64,000 nt of DNA from positions 29,758,760 through 29,822,759 of the forward strand of contig NC_134529.1 of the NCBI RefSeq assembly GCF_027942865.1, read 5' to 3'. Below the pieces are notes generated by a model. The model searched no databases. It was not told where the DNA came from and worked only from the letters and a program-made list of their open reading frames with translations. The DNA is from Odontesthes bonariensis. Taxonomy: Eukaryota; Chordata; Actinopteri; Atheriniformes; Atherinopsidae. Made by a program: the position numbers and the translations under genes. Shown piece by piece: positions 31,336-42,217 of the stretch (position 1 is its first letter; each line of letters begins with the position of its first letter).

Positions 31336-33948
31336 ATGTTAAAAGGCATGAAAGCAACAATTCGAGTGTCAGCTGAAGCCTGTCCCAAGTTCTACAGACC
31401 CCGCTCAGTTCTGTATACCATGAGAGCAAAAGTTGAAGAGGAGCTTGATAGACTGCAGAGAGAGGGCATCATAACACCAGTAAAGTATGCTGAGTGGGCA
31501 GCACCCATCGTACCTGTCCTGAAGCCGGATGGTTCTGCCAGGATCTGCGGTGATTACAAATTAACAGTCAACAACGCCTCCTCCCTAGAGCAGTACCCCA
31601 TTCCCCGAGTGGAAGATTTGTTTAATACCCTGGCCAGAGGGAAACAGTTTTCCAAGCTAGATTTAAGTCATGCTTATCAGCAGATTGTGATGGATGAAGA
31701 ATCCAAGAAATACTTAACAGTCAACACACATCGTGGACTGTTCACCTACAATAGGCTTCCCTTCAGAGTGTCATCTGCTCCAGCAATTTTCCAGAGAACC
31801 ATGGAAAGCTTGCTACAGGGCCTGCCTAGAGTAGCTGTGTATTTAGATGACATATTATTGACAGGGGAAGATGAAGCTGAGCATCTAAAAACGCTGGACG
31901 AGGTACTGAGGAGACTGAAGGAAGCCGGCCTGCGACTTCACAGACGCAAGTGTACATTCCTGAGAAACGAGGTGGAGTACTTAGGTCACATTATCAATGC
32001 GGAAGGCCTGCACACAGTGCAAAGCAAGGTGACAGCCATTGAAGAGGCTCCACAGCCAACCACAGTGACCGAATTGAAAGCTTACCTTGGTTTACTGAAT
32101 TACTATAACAAGTTTCTCCCTAACCTAGCCACACGCTTAGCTCCGCTGCATCAGTTGCTGAGAAAAGAGTCCCAGTGGACCTGGAACAAAGAGCAGGAAG
32201 ATGCTTTTCGATTGTCCAAACAGATGCTGAAATCAGCCAAAGTCCTGAGTCACTACTCAGCAGACAAAGAATTGTTACTGGCATGCGACGCCTCACCATA
32301 CGGAGTAGGTGCCGTATTGTCCCATGTCATGGAAGATGGCAGTGAGAAACCATTAGGTTTTATGTCACGCACGCTGACACCAGCCGAGAAGCGATACTCA
32401 CAACTGGATAAAGAGAGCTTAGCCATCATCTTCGGAATAAAGAGATTCCACAAGTACATCTATGGACGAATGTTTACAATCAGCACTGACCACAAACCGC
32501 TGATATCGCTTTTCCATGAAAAGAAGCCGGTTCCTCAGATGGGTTCACCGAGAGTGCAGCGATGGGCAATCCTGTTACGAGCATACGAATACAAAATAAT
32601 TTACAAACCTGGAAAAGAACATGCAAACGCAGATGCACTGAGCAGGTTGCCTCTGCCACAGACGGAGGAAGAGGACGACGCCGACCAAGTCCTTATGCTG
32701 GATGTGATGGACGATCCACCAATCACCACAGCTCAGGTGAAGCAGTGGACAGTCAAAGATGAGACACTGTCGCAAGTGTTACTCTGGTGCCTGAAAGGAT
32801 GGCCAAAGGAGGTGGATACAGCGTTCAAACCGTACAGTAAGAGAAAGCTGGAACTAAGTGTGAGAGATGGATGTGTACTCTGGGGGTTGAGAGCGGTCGT
32901 TCCGATGAAAGGAAGGAGTGTGATACTGAAACAGCTGCATGCCACACACCCAGGCATATCCAGGATGAAAGGCTTAGCACGCTCATTTGTGTGGTGGCCA
33001 GGAATGGATTCCGATATCGAGAAGGAAGTTCAGTCCTGCCACACCTGCCAAGAAAACAGGAAGTGTCCTGCAGGGGCGCCGCTTCATCCATGGGAGTGGC
33101 CTGAAACGCCCTGGAGCAGACTGCATATCGATTATGCCGGTCCTTACCTTGGAAAGATGTTCCTGATCATCGTCGATGCACATTCCAAATGGATTGATGT
33201 ATACCCAACAAACAGTTCAACAAGTCAGGTGACTATTGAAAAGTCGAGACAATGTTTTAGTATACATGGTCTACCCCAGACCATAGTATCTGACAACGGA
33301 ACATGCTTTACCAGTCAAGAGTTCGAGGCATTCCTGAAACAGAATGGAATACAGCACAAAACATCCGCACCTTTCCACCCATCATCCAACGGGCTCGTGG
33401 AAAGAGCTGTGCAGACATTCAAACAAGGAATTAAGAAAACAAAAGGAGACACACTGGAAACAAAAATAGCCAGATTTCTGTTCAACTACAGAATTACACC
33501 ACAAAGTACTACTGGCTTGTCACCCGCTGAAATGCTCATGTCCAGACGACTGTGTTCCACACTGGATCTTCTGCTGCCTGATGTGAAGTCAAAGATGCGT
33601 AAAAGACAACTCAAACAAAAAGAACATCACGACACACACAGTAAGTGGAGAAGTTTTGCATCTGGAGATGACGTATACGTACGTAACTACAGCCATGGAC
33701 CGAAGTGGATACCAGCAGTAGTAGATGAGAACACTGGACCCGTAACCTACACGGTACAGACAGGAGATGGACGCATGTTGAGACGTCACGTCGACCAGAT
33801 TCGCAAGCGTCACGCATCATCGAACGACATGTCCAGTCCTGAGGTGAGAGGAGAGCCTGAAAGAAAGCCTGCAGTTGCCAGAGCAAGCAGTGGAGGTCGT
33901 GCCTGCAGACCCGGTCGTTCCCACAGCCGTAGGAGGGGAAGTGACTGA
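31336..33948 (+). CDS. Gypsy pol polyprotein (RT, RNase H, integrase)
   Basis: An uninterrupted 870-codon frame. Reverse transcriptase spans roughly residues 25-230, with SKLDLSHAYQQI and the catalytic VYLDDIL. RNase H follows, with LLACDASPYGVGAVL and STDHKPL. Integrase has the HHCC finger (LHATHPGI...CHTCQ), the DDE core residues (HIDYAGP, SDNGTCF, NGLVERAVQ) and a chromatin-distal tail. The normal C-terminal tail (RRSVRTRQTAAYL) lies in another frame at 33875-34090, so a small frame change near 33890 alters the last residues. It reverse-transcribes and integrates the element. Confidence 0.95.
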   Translation: MLKGMKATIRVSAEACPKFYRPRSVLYTMRAKVEEELDRLQREGIITPVKYAEWAAPIVPVLKPDGSARICGDYKLTVNNASSLEQYPIPRVEDLFNTLARGKQFSKLDLSHAYQQIVMDEESKKYLTVNTHRGLFTYNRLPFRVSSAPAIFQRTMESLLQGLPRVAVYLDDILLTGEDEAEHLKTLDEVLRRLKEAGLRLHRRKCTFLRNEVEYLGHIINAEGLHTVQSKVTAIEEAPQPTTVTELKAYLGLLNYYNKFLPNLATRLAPLHQLLRKESQWTWNKEQEDAFRLSKQMLKSAKVLSHYSADKELLLACDASPYGVGAVLSHVMEDGSEKPLGFMSRTLTPAEKRYSQLDKESLAIIFGIKRFHKYIYGRMFTISTDHKPLISLFHEKKPVPQMGSPRVQRWAILLRAYEYKIIYKPGKEHANADALSRLPLPQTEEEDDADQVLMLDVMDDPPITTAQVKQWTVKDETLSQVLLWCLKGWPKEVDTAFKPYSKRKLELSVRDGCVLWGLRAVVPMKGRSVILKQLHATHPGISRMKGLARSFVWWPGMDSDIEKEVQSCHTCQENRKCPAGAPLHPWEWPETPWSRLHIDYAGPYLGKMFLIIVDAHSKWIDVYPTNSSTSQVTIEKSRQCFSIHGLPQTIVSDNGTCFTSQEFEAFLKQNGIQHKTSAPFHPSSNGLVERAVQTFKQGIKKTKGDTLETKIARFLFNYRITPQSTTGLSPAEMLMSRRLCSTLDLLLPDVKSKMRKRQLKQKEHHDTHSKWRSFASGDDVYVRNYSHGPKWIPAVVDENTGPVTYTVQTGDGRMLRRHVDQIRKRHASSNDMSSPEVRGEPERKPAVARASSGGRACRPGRSHSRRRGSD

Positions 33949-34387
33949 GCAGCCTGCTGAGCCAGCCCAGGTTCATCCTCCAGCTGAACATTTGCCAGAG
34001 ACAGGAGCTGAACAGACACCTGTGCTACGCAGATCTGTACGCACCAGACAGACTGCTGCATATCTGAGAGACTTTGTTTGTTATAAGTGACATCCCTCAA
34101 GAAAGAGTCAGAATATGCTCTGGGATATGCACTGGAAGGTTTGGCAGTCTACCCACCCTTCCTAGTTAGAAAAAAAAGAAGGAAAAAAAAGATGTAACAA
34201 AAAAAAAAAAGAAAAGGAAAAGAAAAAAAACATTTGTAAACAAGCCTTGCCATAGTTATTTCAGTTGTTTCTTGGCATTTGCCCTTTAACCTGTAAAAGA
34301 CGTACAGTAACATGGTTTAGTTATTGTAAGAAACCTTAGGTTGTTATGGAGATTCAGTATATAATTTCACTGGAATACTTTAAACTT

Positions 34388-34400
34388 AAGAGGGGAGGGA
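34388..34400 (+). promoter_or_regulatory. Polypurine tract of the Gypsy element
   Basis: AAGAGGGGAGGGA directly before the 3' LTR; primes plus-strand DNA synthesis in LTR elements. The 34090-34387 segment before it is an A-rich untranslated region. Confidence 0.8.
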
Positions 34401-35177
34401 TGTAGTATCCTGAATATTATATGCAGTACTACCCCCATGCCACCAGAGGGATAACCTACCTGTGTCACCTATAGAGATACTGATAAACCGGAACTTATAG
34501 GCCGTAAGGTGAACCCCGTTTTCGTTTAGGCTCGCTCCGTGCTCTCCGAACTACATGCCCGTTAGCTGATAAAAATGACCAACTTATTTTGCACATATAA
34601 AAAAAGTTTCGCGTCACAGTATCCTGTACTTTTTTTAAACCGAGACGTTTTCTGAAGATATTTTCCGCAGGGCTGAATGACGATTTTGACGTCACAAGAC
34701 ACCACGTGACCGTGCTGGACCAATCACGTTGCCGATTTACGACAACAAACTGGAAAAATGACAACCTGCCTGGTGCTGTCATTATCTAACCTACAGAAAG
34801 GAATCTCGCAAAATATCATTTTAAAGTGAACATAAAATAATAATTATCAACGATAATGCTCATTCATGTGTTTCTGAATTGAGCCAATTTAGCCATTTAC
34901 CATTCAGGTATTCATTTACTGATTTATTCACTAATAACTATACAACACATAACAAAATCAAAACAAGTAGGGCATACACATCAACCGGCATAAACTTATA
35001 TACATAACCATAATAAAAGGAATGATACATATGGAATAGAATAAAGGTAAAAAAAAAAAAAAAAACGCACGCACACACACATACACTATTCCTCACTGTC
35101 AGTGTCAGGGCAGCTGTCATCTTCTTTATCCTCTGTTTCCTTTGTGGTGTTTGAACAGCTGGAACACCTGCACAAGT

Positions 35178-35640
35178 CTACTTTATTAATACTTTATTAA
35201 TCCCAATTTGGGAAATTGTTTTGTTGCAGCAGCATACAGTATATGAAAACAATTAAAGTAGTAAAAAACAAGCAAATAGAATAGAATAAAATAAATATAA
35301 AATAAAGTAATATAAAATAAATAAAAATAGTGAATAAACATTTGCTATGTACAAATCTACAGTATTTTTTGTTTTTTGTTATTGTTTTTTAGGAGAGACT
35401 TGAAGCCTATTGAGGTTGAAGTTCTCTTCCAGCCAGAGGGGAGGTGTTGTATATGGTGATGGCTGCTGGTAGGAAGGATTTCCTGAAACGGTCCTTGTGA
35501 CAGCGGAGCTGGATGAGCCTGTTGGAAAATGAGCTCTGCTGTCTAACCAGCAGCTGGTGGAGAGGATGGGTGGGGTTATCCATGATGGATAACAGTTTGT
35601 TCAGTGTCCTCCTCCACCACCGATTCAAATGAGTCCAATC
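35178..35640 (-). pseudogene. LINE 3' fragment inside the TIR element
   Basis: A minus-strand reading (35655-35407) has NPTHPLHQLL, FSNRLIQLRCHKDRFRKSFL and AITIYN, the C-terminus typical of fish LINE ORF2 proteins. The 3' end near 35185-35205 reads CAATTTCCCAAATTGGG and ATTAATAAAGT, a familiar LINE tail. 5'-truncated. Confidence 0.7.
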
Positions 35641-35654
35641 TTTTGCTTTACACA

Positions 35655-36397
35655 TGACCTTATTATTTTAGCCTGATAATTTGCCCTTTTGCAGTGCTGG
35701 TGGAGGGCATCACTTGTTGGGGAGATAGATAATTCTGGCAAGGCTGATGATGCCATACAGAAAGCTTTGTACCTAGCCTCATTGATGTTTTCTGCGGCTG
35801 GCTGATCGTACAAATGGCATACATATTTGCAAAGTAATGCAAATGTAGAGTGGTCCAAGTTAAATTCAGTCCCCAGATTTCTGAAAGCCTTCAGGTAGAC
35901 ATCTTTCTCGCATGCCACAGCAAATGTCTTCTTTTTGCCTTGTGGTGTCACACCCAGTGAATGTATGGATCCCAATCAAGGCTGAACACACACTGGCTCC
36001 GAGGGCTGATGACACCTTGGTAATGTCCATTATGCGTGTTCTGTTGCCCGTCCCTGTGAAAAAGTACAAGCTGCATGGCAAATCTTTCTGCAGACTCACA
36101 GCAATGACTGCTACATCAGTGTCAGGGCTCTTAATAATGACAGTCTTATGTTCCTGTGCAGCATGTTGTGCATGCAAAAACACCAGTGTCACATTCTTCA
36201 TGGTCACACTGCAGGTCTTCCACAGCATGAACAGACTGCACACCTTCCAGTACAGTCACACAGTGACATTGGTGTTGCTGTGCTATGTACAAGCTGAGGT
36301 TTCTTCCCACTGCTGTAAGATCAGCATGTGGCCACGCATCGTATAAGAACTCAGCAAGTGCTTCTTTATTCGTTCCTTCTGATTCCTTCCATTCCAC
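35655..36397 (-). pseudogene. Broken passenger ORF, FEN/PIN-nuclease-like motifs
   Basis: Three overlapping pieces in different frames (36397-36146, 36243-35866, 35975-35625) belong to one protein type. Motifs in order: YIAQQHQCHCV, DHEE, VIIKSPDTDVAVIAVS, TRIMDITKVSSALGASVC, GIHTFTGCDTT, then KKKTFAVACEKD and HQHCKRANYQAKI. I know this as a widespread uncharacterised repeat-borne family in fish and invertebrates. The spaced acidic motifs suggest a FEN/PIN-like nuclease fold, which is inference. Frame changes near 36195 and 35945 break it. Confidence 0.6.
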
Positions 36398-37164
36398 CTT
36401 GTGCAGGTGAAATTCTGTGTTTCCTCATGCTTAACAGAAGATATGTGCATGTAACAAATCTTTCGGTCGAAATTTCGTCTTCTTCGGTACTGCTGGATGA
36501 TCGCGCTGCTGCTGCGGTGCTGTTTCTGTTTACCAGCTCAGCTGACATACCAGCTATCCGATTCGTCCATTCTGATGACGTCTCAACCGTGGCACCTCTC
36601 GCGAGCCAAACTGTTATTACGCCTGCCGAATATGTACATACGCCTTGCCAGGCACTAGTTATTCCTTTAAACGTTGCGAACTAAAAAAGTACTGTGTTCT
36701 GAGCGGCGAAACTTTTTTTTAAACCTCAACATAACTCAAATCTTTTTATGAGCTGAAGCGTGTTTGGTTCGGAGAGCGCGGAACAAGCCTGGTGTTCTGA
36801 AGGAGTTTTCGAGGTTCACCTTACGGCCTATTATAACACCTGAGTGGGACAGGATTAGACAGACAGCAGTCTGAGAACAGGTTGTGACAGTTGGGTATTG
36901 TGTACAATAAAGACACCAAAAAAGGACAAGCCCTGAACGGACATTATGATTTATTAATACACGTTATCACATAGACATCACAGCACAAGTCGTTCCCTGA
37001 GCTGCTCCTCACAGCGGTTAGTTCTACTTCTATCTCAACTTCTCGAGGGTGGTCAAGTCAAGTCAAGTTTATTTATATAGCGCATTTCAGACACAAGTGC
37101 AATTCAATATGCTTCACATTAAAAAAGGAAAAAGAATAAGAAGAATAAACGTAACAAAAGCAGC

Positions 37165-38049
37165 CGCGGCCGCTGTATTTGGGCAGGATGGGCAGAGCCC
37201 CGCCTTCCACACCCCCAACCTTTCTTTTATAGATAAAATATAAATAATTATAAATTATAGATAAAATATTTATTTCAACTTCAATCACAGTGGGAATCGT
37301 ATTACACCATATTGTGGCTTGTGACGGACTTTGCGAGTGGAATCTGTTTTTATTTTCGCTGAAATATAGCCTACCTCCAGTGTGGCTGCTTAACGTTAGA
37401 TCTCTGGCCACTGGCCAGGGCAGATGCCTGTTCTGCCCTCAGCTAAGCCCGGCCCCGCCGAACTCTCGAGCACATTCTACCAATCAGAATCACTGTAGGC
37501 CCCTACGTAGCATAATATCATGTTACATTTAGCGCGCCTGTATAGATGCTATTGGGGCAGGTGTATGATCTGCCCTGGACATGGAAAGGACTCAAAGGGT
37601 TTAAGAAATATTACTCCGCCCATCTAGCCAGTGGGAACTTCAGTGCCGCCAAATTCCCCTACAAACTTGTTGGATAAAACGGATAACTATGTCGGATTTG
37701 ATGAAGGATATGGCTGTTTAATCCGGATTCACGTTTGTGGTATGTAAAGATTTTACTTTATAGTTGCTATCTTACAAAGTTTAAGTGATTGTGAACGAAG
37801 TCTTTGCTAAATGGGAAACTGGGAGTGATTTAATGAAATATCTTAGCTTGATGAGCAAAGCAATGTTGAGACAGTAAACAATGTGTTGACAGCTTACATG
37901 TACAGTAGGTTACTTGTCTGCTAGCTTAGGTTTCCCCAAGACTAGCTAAAAACGTTGCTACACACTGTCCCACCTACTGCTATATTACTCTGCACAAGCT
38001 CAGGAGCGAGTCAGTCTGATAGTAGGCTACAGTGAGGGAAGTTTTAACC
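37165..38049. other. 5' part of a hAT-like element, non-coding
   Basis: Contains GGGCAGG/CTGCCC inverted motifs near 37180, 37418 and 37555, probably terminal or subterminal hAT sequence. No coding sequence before the exon at 38050. Confidence 0.4.
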
Positions 38050-38446
38050 ATGGCTGCTAGCATCAAACCTGTAGTCAATGGCGTTGAGTTTCTCTTGGAG
38101 AACTCATTTGAAAGACTAGATTTGGGAACAAAATTGGCTATTAAAAACCTCGGCCCCCATAAACCTGATATTAATATAGTTAAGCAAACAATGGATAAGG
38201 GTAGGTCTTTCAATCGGACGTTTTCCCGTGCGTGGTATGACAAAAAGCCCTGGCTCTCTGGTTGTTCCAATAGGAATAAAATGTTCTGTTTTCCCATGCT
38301 TGCTCTTCCAATCGCCTGGCACGGGGGACAAGGGGATATGTGGAGTACTGTCGGTGTGTGTGACATGAAGCATTTTTCGGAAAAGGCAAAAAAACACGAG
38401 TCCAGCAAGGCGCATCTGAATTGTGCCATGAAATTAGCCATCCTAG
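38050..38446 (+). CDS. hAT-type transposase N-terminal exon (TTF zinc finger, ZMYM1-like)
   Basis: ATG at 38050; donor CTAG|GTAATG at 38446. Encodes MAASIKPVVNGVEFLLEN..., then the TTF-type finger: RSFNRTFSRAWYDKKPWL, KMFCFPMLAL, WSTVGVCDMKHFSEKAKKHE and SSKAHLNCAMKL. This architecture starts ZMYM1-like hAT proteins in fish. The remaining exons with the RNase-H-like core are missing: the sequence after 38500 is not coding and the TTAA element begins at 38746. Confidence 0.75.
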
Positions 38447-39021
38447 GTAATGCTTTGCGACAAGTTTCCCTCTAATTGAAATGTAGGCAGTATTAATTCC
38501 TTTCACAAACTTTCTCTTCGCTCATTTTCATGGGGCTTTTGTGTTTGTTGTATGGCAGACTTTTATGCGAGTGCGCACATCCCCCCCTGCGTATGGTTGC
38601 ATAGACTATTGTCCTATTGCGTATGCTCCATAAAAGCTTGCATTTTGATAACGCAGATCATCTGCCCCGCCTATTTTCCAGACCACGAGCCGCTACTGAA
38701 CAAAAGAGAATTAAAAAACTTAAAACACCAAGGTAAAAACATTAAAGTTCCCATGGCATGGTATAGTAGCGGCGCTTTAAATGGGCTTTCGGAGGCTTCA
38801 GGATGTTATACCCCCAGGCGTTCTCAAAATTCACCCGGAAAACGCAGATTTGGCCTCTAAAGAAAGCCGCATTTGAGCGCGTTCTCCAGTGCCCTGTTTT
38901 CCTAATGAGAAGCAAGGAGGAGCGCGAGGGGTGTGTCATGGCTGAATGGGGGCGTGTCTGATTCTCTGTTTTGGCTATGCGCATGTTAGCTGCTAGTAGG
39001 AAAAAAAAAAGAAAAAAAGAA

Positions 39022-39806
39022 ATGGCAGGTGAGCAAACGCCTTCGACCCGGAATCGGACCCTGAAGCCGAGGCGCAGGCAGTTCAGCAACAAACTGCAGA
39101 TAATAGGTGTCAATGTGGAATTTGCGAGATAATGCCCACAGAAAGGGAGAGTAGATGCTGCATGGAGATCCCTCAGGTAACACTGTAAACATTTCGATCC
39201 ACCTGTTCCTGAAATGACACTTACCATGTCTAGTTCTAATCTTTATTAGGTCACAGCACTACTAGGAGAAGTGGCGGCAGAGCCAGCATGTATGCTGGAT
39301 CATCCAGGGTTTGAGCCGGTCTGTCTCAATGTATATTCGCTACAAACCGCTGGGCGAGTCTACAGGCACCATTTTGGCAGTTTAAGCCTGAGAAGAACGC
39401 ATCGGTAAGCGTTGTAAAATAATTACTCATAGCCACATACATAGAGTTTACAGTATACCCACCCAACAGAGCCTGATAATTCAACTATGCAGACAGTATG
39501 AAGAGTGTTTGTAGATTTATTTACAAGACATTAAAACACAATCAAGAATAATCCATAGGAATATGTAAATATGTACAACATAGCAATAACAGAAGAACAA
39601 CAACATTCTCTGCAAGTGTCATTTTTTCTATCTGTTCTTCCAGGCGCTTCAGGTATTTGGCCTACAGGCAGTTCGTGGCGTGGTGCTGGGGCTTTTTGGG
39701 TCGCCGGATCAGAGTGGTCATTCCTGCCTGTGTGGTCCTGCGTATCCGTGCCGAGTACCCCGATGATGAAGGACACTGCACCGGGTTTAGACTGCCTCGC
39801 GTGTGA
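39022..39806 (+). pseudogene. P2X7 C-terminal (ballast) domain-like gene in the TTAA element
   Basis: Three exons with GT-AG junctions: 39022-39176, 39250-39404 and 39644-39806 (TGA). They encode FDPESDPEAEA, then the cysteine cluster CQCGICEIMPTERESRCC, then ACMLDHPGFEPVCLNVYSLQ and VYRHHFG, then FRYLAYRQFVAWCWG, IRVVIPACVVLRIR and EYPDDEGHCTGFR. Residue by residue this matches the zinc- and guanine-nucleotide-binding ballast domain at the cytosolic end of vertebrate P2X7 (CQCGSC, AYRCYATW, ILPSCCRWRIRKEFP, GQYSGF). There is no ion-channel part and no membrane segment. The ATG at 39022 is one base out of frame with the domain; the shift lies in an AAA run near 39036. Expression is unknown. 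Confidence 0.78.
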
Positions 39807-40779
39807 AAAATTAGGTCCATCAGGACATCCACATACCCTTTTCACACAGAACATTCATACACACTGTACACGCACAACATTTGTATATTTCAGTTAGTCA
39901 TTTGTACATTTCAATGTTTATTTTTATATCTATTTATATATTTATATTTGTTCTATATATTTAAGTTTGTTTAGATTTATATTTCTCACATTTTTTGTAT
40001 TCCTATTTGTTGGAATTAACCTCAGTAAATTTGATAAAGGCAAAAGTAGTTGGACTTGAATTCTTGAACTTTTGAGGTCTTACCAAAGGTTGGCTTAGTC
40101 TTTTGACGTTTGACTGCACTCTCCCTTCTTGGATTTGGGAAAGGAGATTTTGAAGAGAGGTACACCGTCTGCTGTCTGGGCCTGTGGTCGGTTCGCATTT
40201 TCATTAAAGTGGATCGCCGCCAAGTACCGTCTGAAAGTACAAGAAACAATGTGTAAACGGTGTTTCTCACAGAATTTTCATTTGTCATGGTGGTGGGGGT
40301 TAGCTGGTAGAGACACATGCATCATCATGGGAGAGCATATGAAAAGCTCTTTTCCAAAATGCTATAAAAGCTGTTCTCATTACTTTTTTTAAATCTGATT
40401 TCAAGCATCAGGAAAAGTGCTATTAGCTGAGATTTACATAACATGTTGAAACATTTAAATGCTGCTTTTAATGGTAGTAACAAATAAAACAATATTTTTG
40501 AAAGTAGGTATAAAGCATTTTGGAAAAAGCTTTTCATATATTGTGAAGTTTCATAGGAACTATGATCTGAAAACCCCCTAAAAGTATACATTTTTTGGTA
40601 AATCAAATATAAATTACATTCACAAGACAATCTTTTCAGGGGACCTGGTCTAGGTGTTTCGTGCCTTATAGTGCTGGAGAAACCCGGCTCAATTATGACA
40701 TTTCAGACAACAAAAACTTTCAACAACTACAAGTTAAAACATCTCACCTGCAAAGCATTCCAATATAGAGAAAGACAAC
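39807..40779. other. Interior of the TTAA element, non-coding
   Basis: AT-rich sequence after the P2X7-like stop, with several AATAAA-like signals (for example near 40484). No further ORF recognised. Confidence 0.5.
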
Positions 40780-41510
40780 AATAGCCGCTTTCGGACTGTA
40801 GGAACCTTTGGCAGTTCTAATAACCTTTTAATCCGCGGGGCCGCTTTCTCCCGTGTTCGGACATACAGGAACTCGGGGCTTTCTCCCTTAGTTCCTATAA
40901 CTATTTAGCTCCTTCTCCGAGGTCGGGTCTTTTCATAGTTCTTATAGAACGAATCTAACGGAGGTGTGTGGTGGTCGGTAGCTAGGCCCCATGTCATGCT
41001 ATCACGGCTGAAATGTTTCCTCATAGACACAGACACAACCGGCGGGTGTTTAATAAGTTAAACTTACACTGGTCTCATTTGTCTGCAGCGCTCTGCTCTC
41101 CTTTCTTCCTTCATGAAATGAAAAAGTATCGTCTCCTGACTCTCTGTGAGCTTTTCCAGCCTCGATATTAGACGCCTGATGTGATTGTCCATGATTAATA
41201 TCACCATCATGCAGACCATAAACACAGTGGCCTCCCCGCTCTCCATATTAGCTTCTTGGTGGTGTTTTTTCTACTCTCCTTACTTTTACCGTTTTGTTTT
41301 GTGTTTGAATGTAGCGCTAAACGGCTAACGGCTAACACGTCACTGAAGCAGACGGCTGCGCGCAGCGCATCAGTCCCTATCAGGTCCCGACTCATGTGCG
41401 AATGCAGACTGAAACAGTTCCGCTGGGGAAGGATAGTTATCAGAACGAAATTCGAGGAGGGTAGTTCTGATAACTACTTTCTTAGAACGGTCTGTCCGAA
41501 AGCGGCTATT
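40780..41510. mobile_element. 731-bp nested TIR element
   Basis: Perfect 17-bp inverted termini AATAGCCGCTTTCGGAC (40780-40796) and its reverse complement (41494-41510). No clear target duplication. Minus-strand ORFs (for example 41064-41246, MESGEATVFMVCMMV...) are unrecognised; they may be the first exon of a transposon accessory protein. Confidence 0.8.
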
Positions 41511-42217
41511 CTTCGGTGTGGCTGCAGTCCTAGTGACAATGGGGTCAGTCTGGCAGGCAGGCAGCATCCCTGCTCCGGGATGTCTGGACGTGAGCACTTG
41601 ATGTGCTGGCCAGTGAAGAGTGAACCTGATGCAGACAGAGAGCACACATCTCATGGTTCGAAAGCCGAGCATTACACTCGTGATAAACTGACGAGTCACG
41701 ACAGATTTGAAGTCAAAACTGTGTTCGAATTGACAGATACATAATGGTGTATGTTCGAGGGTAGTCAGCAAACGTTTGCTAAACATCCTTCACCTAGCCA
41801 CAACACCCGATCGCGTATCCCACACGAAAGATGCAGAAACGACTCGACGTTAAAAAAAAAAAAAAAAGGTCACCAAACCGTAACAAATGCTTACAAAATA
41901 TAAAGTCACCAATCTAAAGAAAGGCTTACAAAATATGAACTGTTTTCGTCGGGCGTCATTTTCCGTGTAACAGACGTATCTAGCCGCAGAACATAACTAG
42001 ACTTGCTTACCTAAGTATTCATGCTGTATGTAGTCCCCTACACGTAAGATACTTGGTCAAAAGACAAATGTCTTGTTTTACAACCAATTTTCCAAATCTA
42101 ACCAGTTTAACAGAGTATTGGTTTTGTAGCGCAGTGTAGGTTTCATGGATAAATACCTCCACAGCTAATGTTGGCTAGTTAGCTGGCACCCATAAAGTGC
42201 TAGCGGCTAGCAAATAA
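41511..42217. other. Interior of the TTAA element, right half
   Basis: Non-coding as far as I can see; contains a poly-A run near 41852. It leads to the THAP ORF. Confidence 0.45.

Larger units (their letters stand above)
34498..36830 (-). mobile_element. 2.3-kb TIR element in the 3' LTR (TTA target, Harbinger-like)
   Basis: Perfect terminal inverted repeat TAGGCCGTAAGGTGAACC at both ends, continuing imperfectly for roughly 120 bp (shared GCTCTCCGAAC and AAAAAAAGTTTCGC). Target duplication TTA (34495-34497 and 36831-36833), verified against the uninterrupted 5' LTR. A 3-bp TTA duplication fits PIF/Harbinger. The cargo is a broken minus-strand gene and a LINE tail; no DDE transposase recognised. 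Confidence 0.88.
29716..36971 (+). mobile_element. Young Ty3/Gypsy LTR retrotransposon
   Basis: Flanked by TAGAC (29711-29715 and 36972-36976). It has two 235-bp LTRs, gag with two CCHC knuckles, protease, and an 870-codon pol with the order protease-RT-RNase H-integrase. No envelope-like ORF is visible. The 3' LTR is interrupted at TTA by the TIR element 34498-36830. Domain order and the integrase tail place it in Ty3/Gypsy (Metaviridae), not in a vertebrate retrovirus genus. Confidence 0.96.
34401..36971 (+). repeat. 3' LTR of the Gypsy element, interrupted
   Basis: Two parts: 34401-34497 (97 bp) and 36834-36971 (138 bp). Together they make 235 bp, the same as the 5' LTR. The gap is the 2333-bp TIR element plus one duplicated TTA. 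Confidence 0.95.

Noticed and set aside
29716-36971. An endogenous retrovirus with envelope
   Set aside because: Pol follows the Ty3/Gypsy pattern and no envelope-like ORF lies between pol and the 3' LTR; the short frame at 33875-34090 is the integrase tail in another frame.
39022-39806. A complete P2X7 receptor gene
   Set aside because: Only the C-terminal ballast-like domain is present; there are no P2X channel motifs or membrane segments and it lies inside a TIR element.
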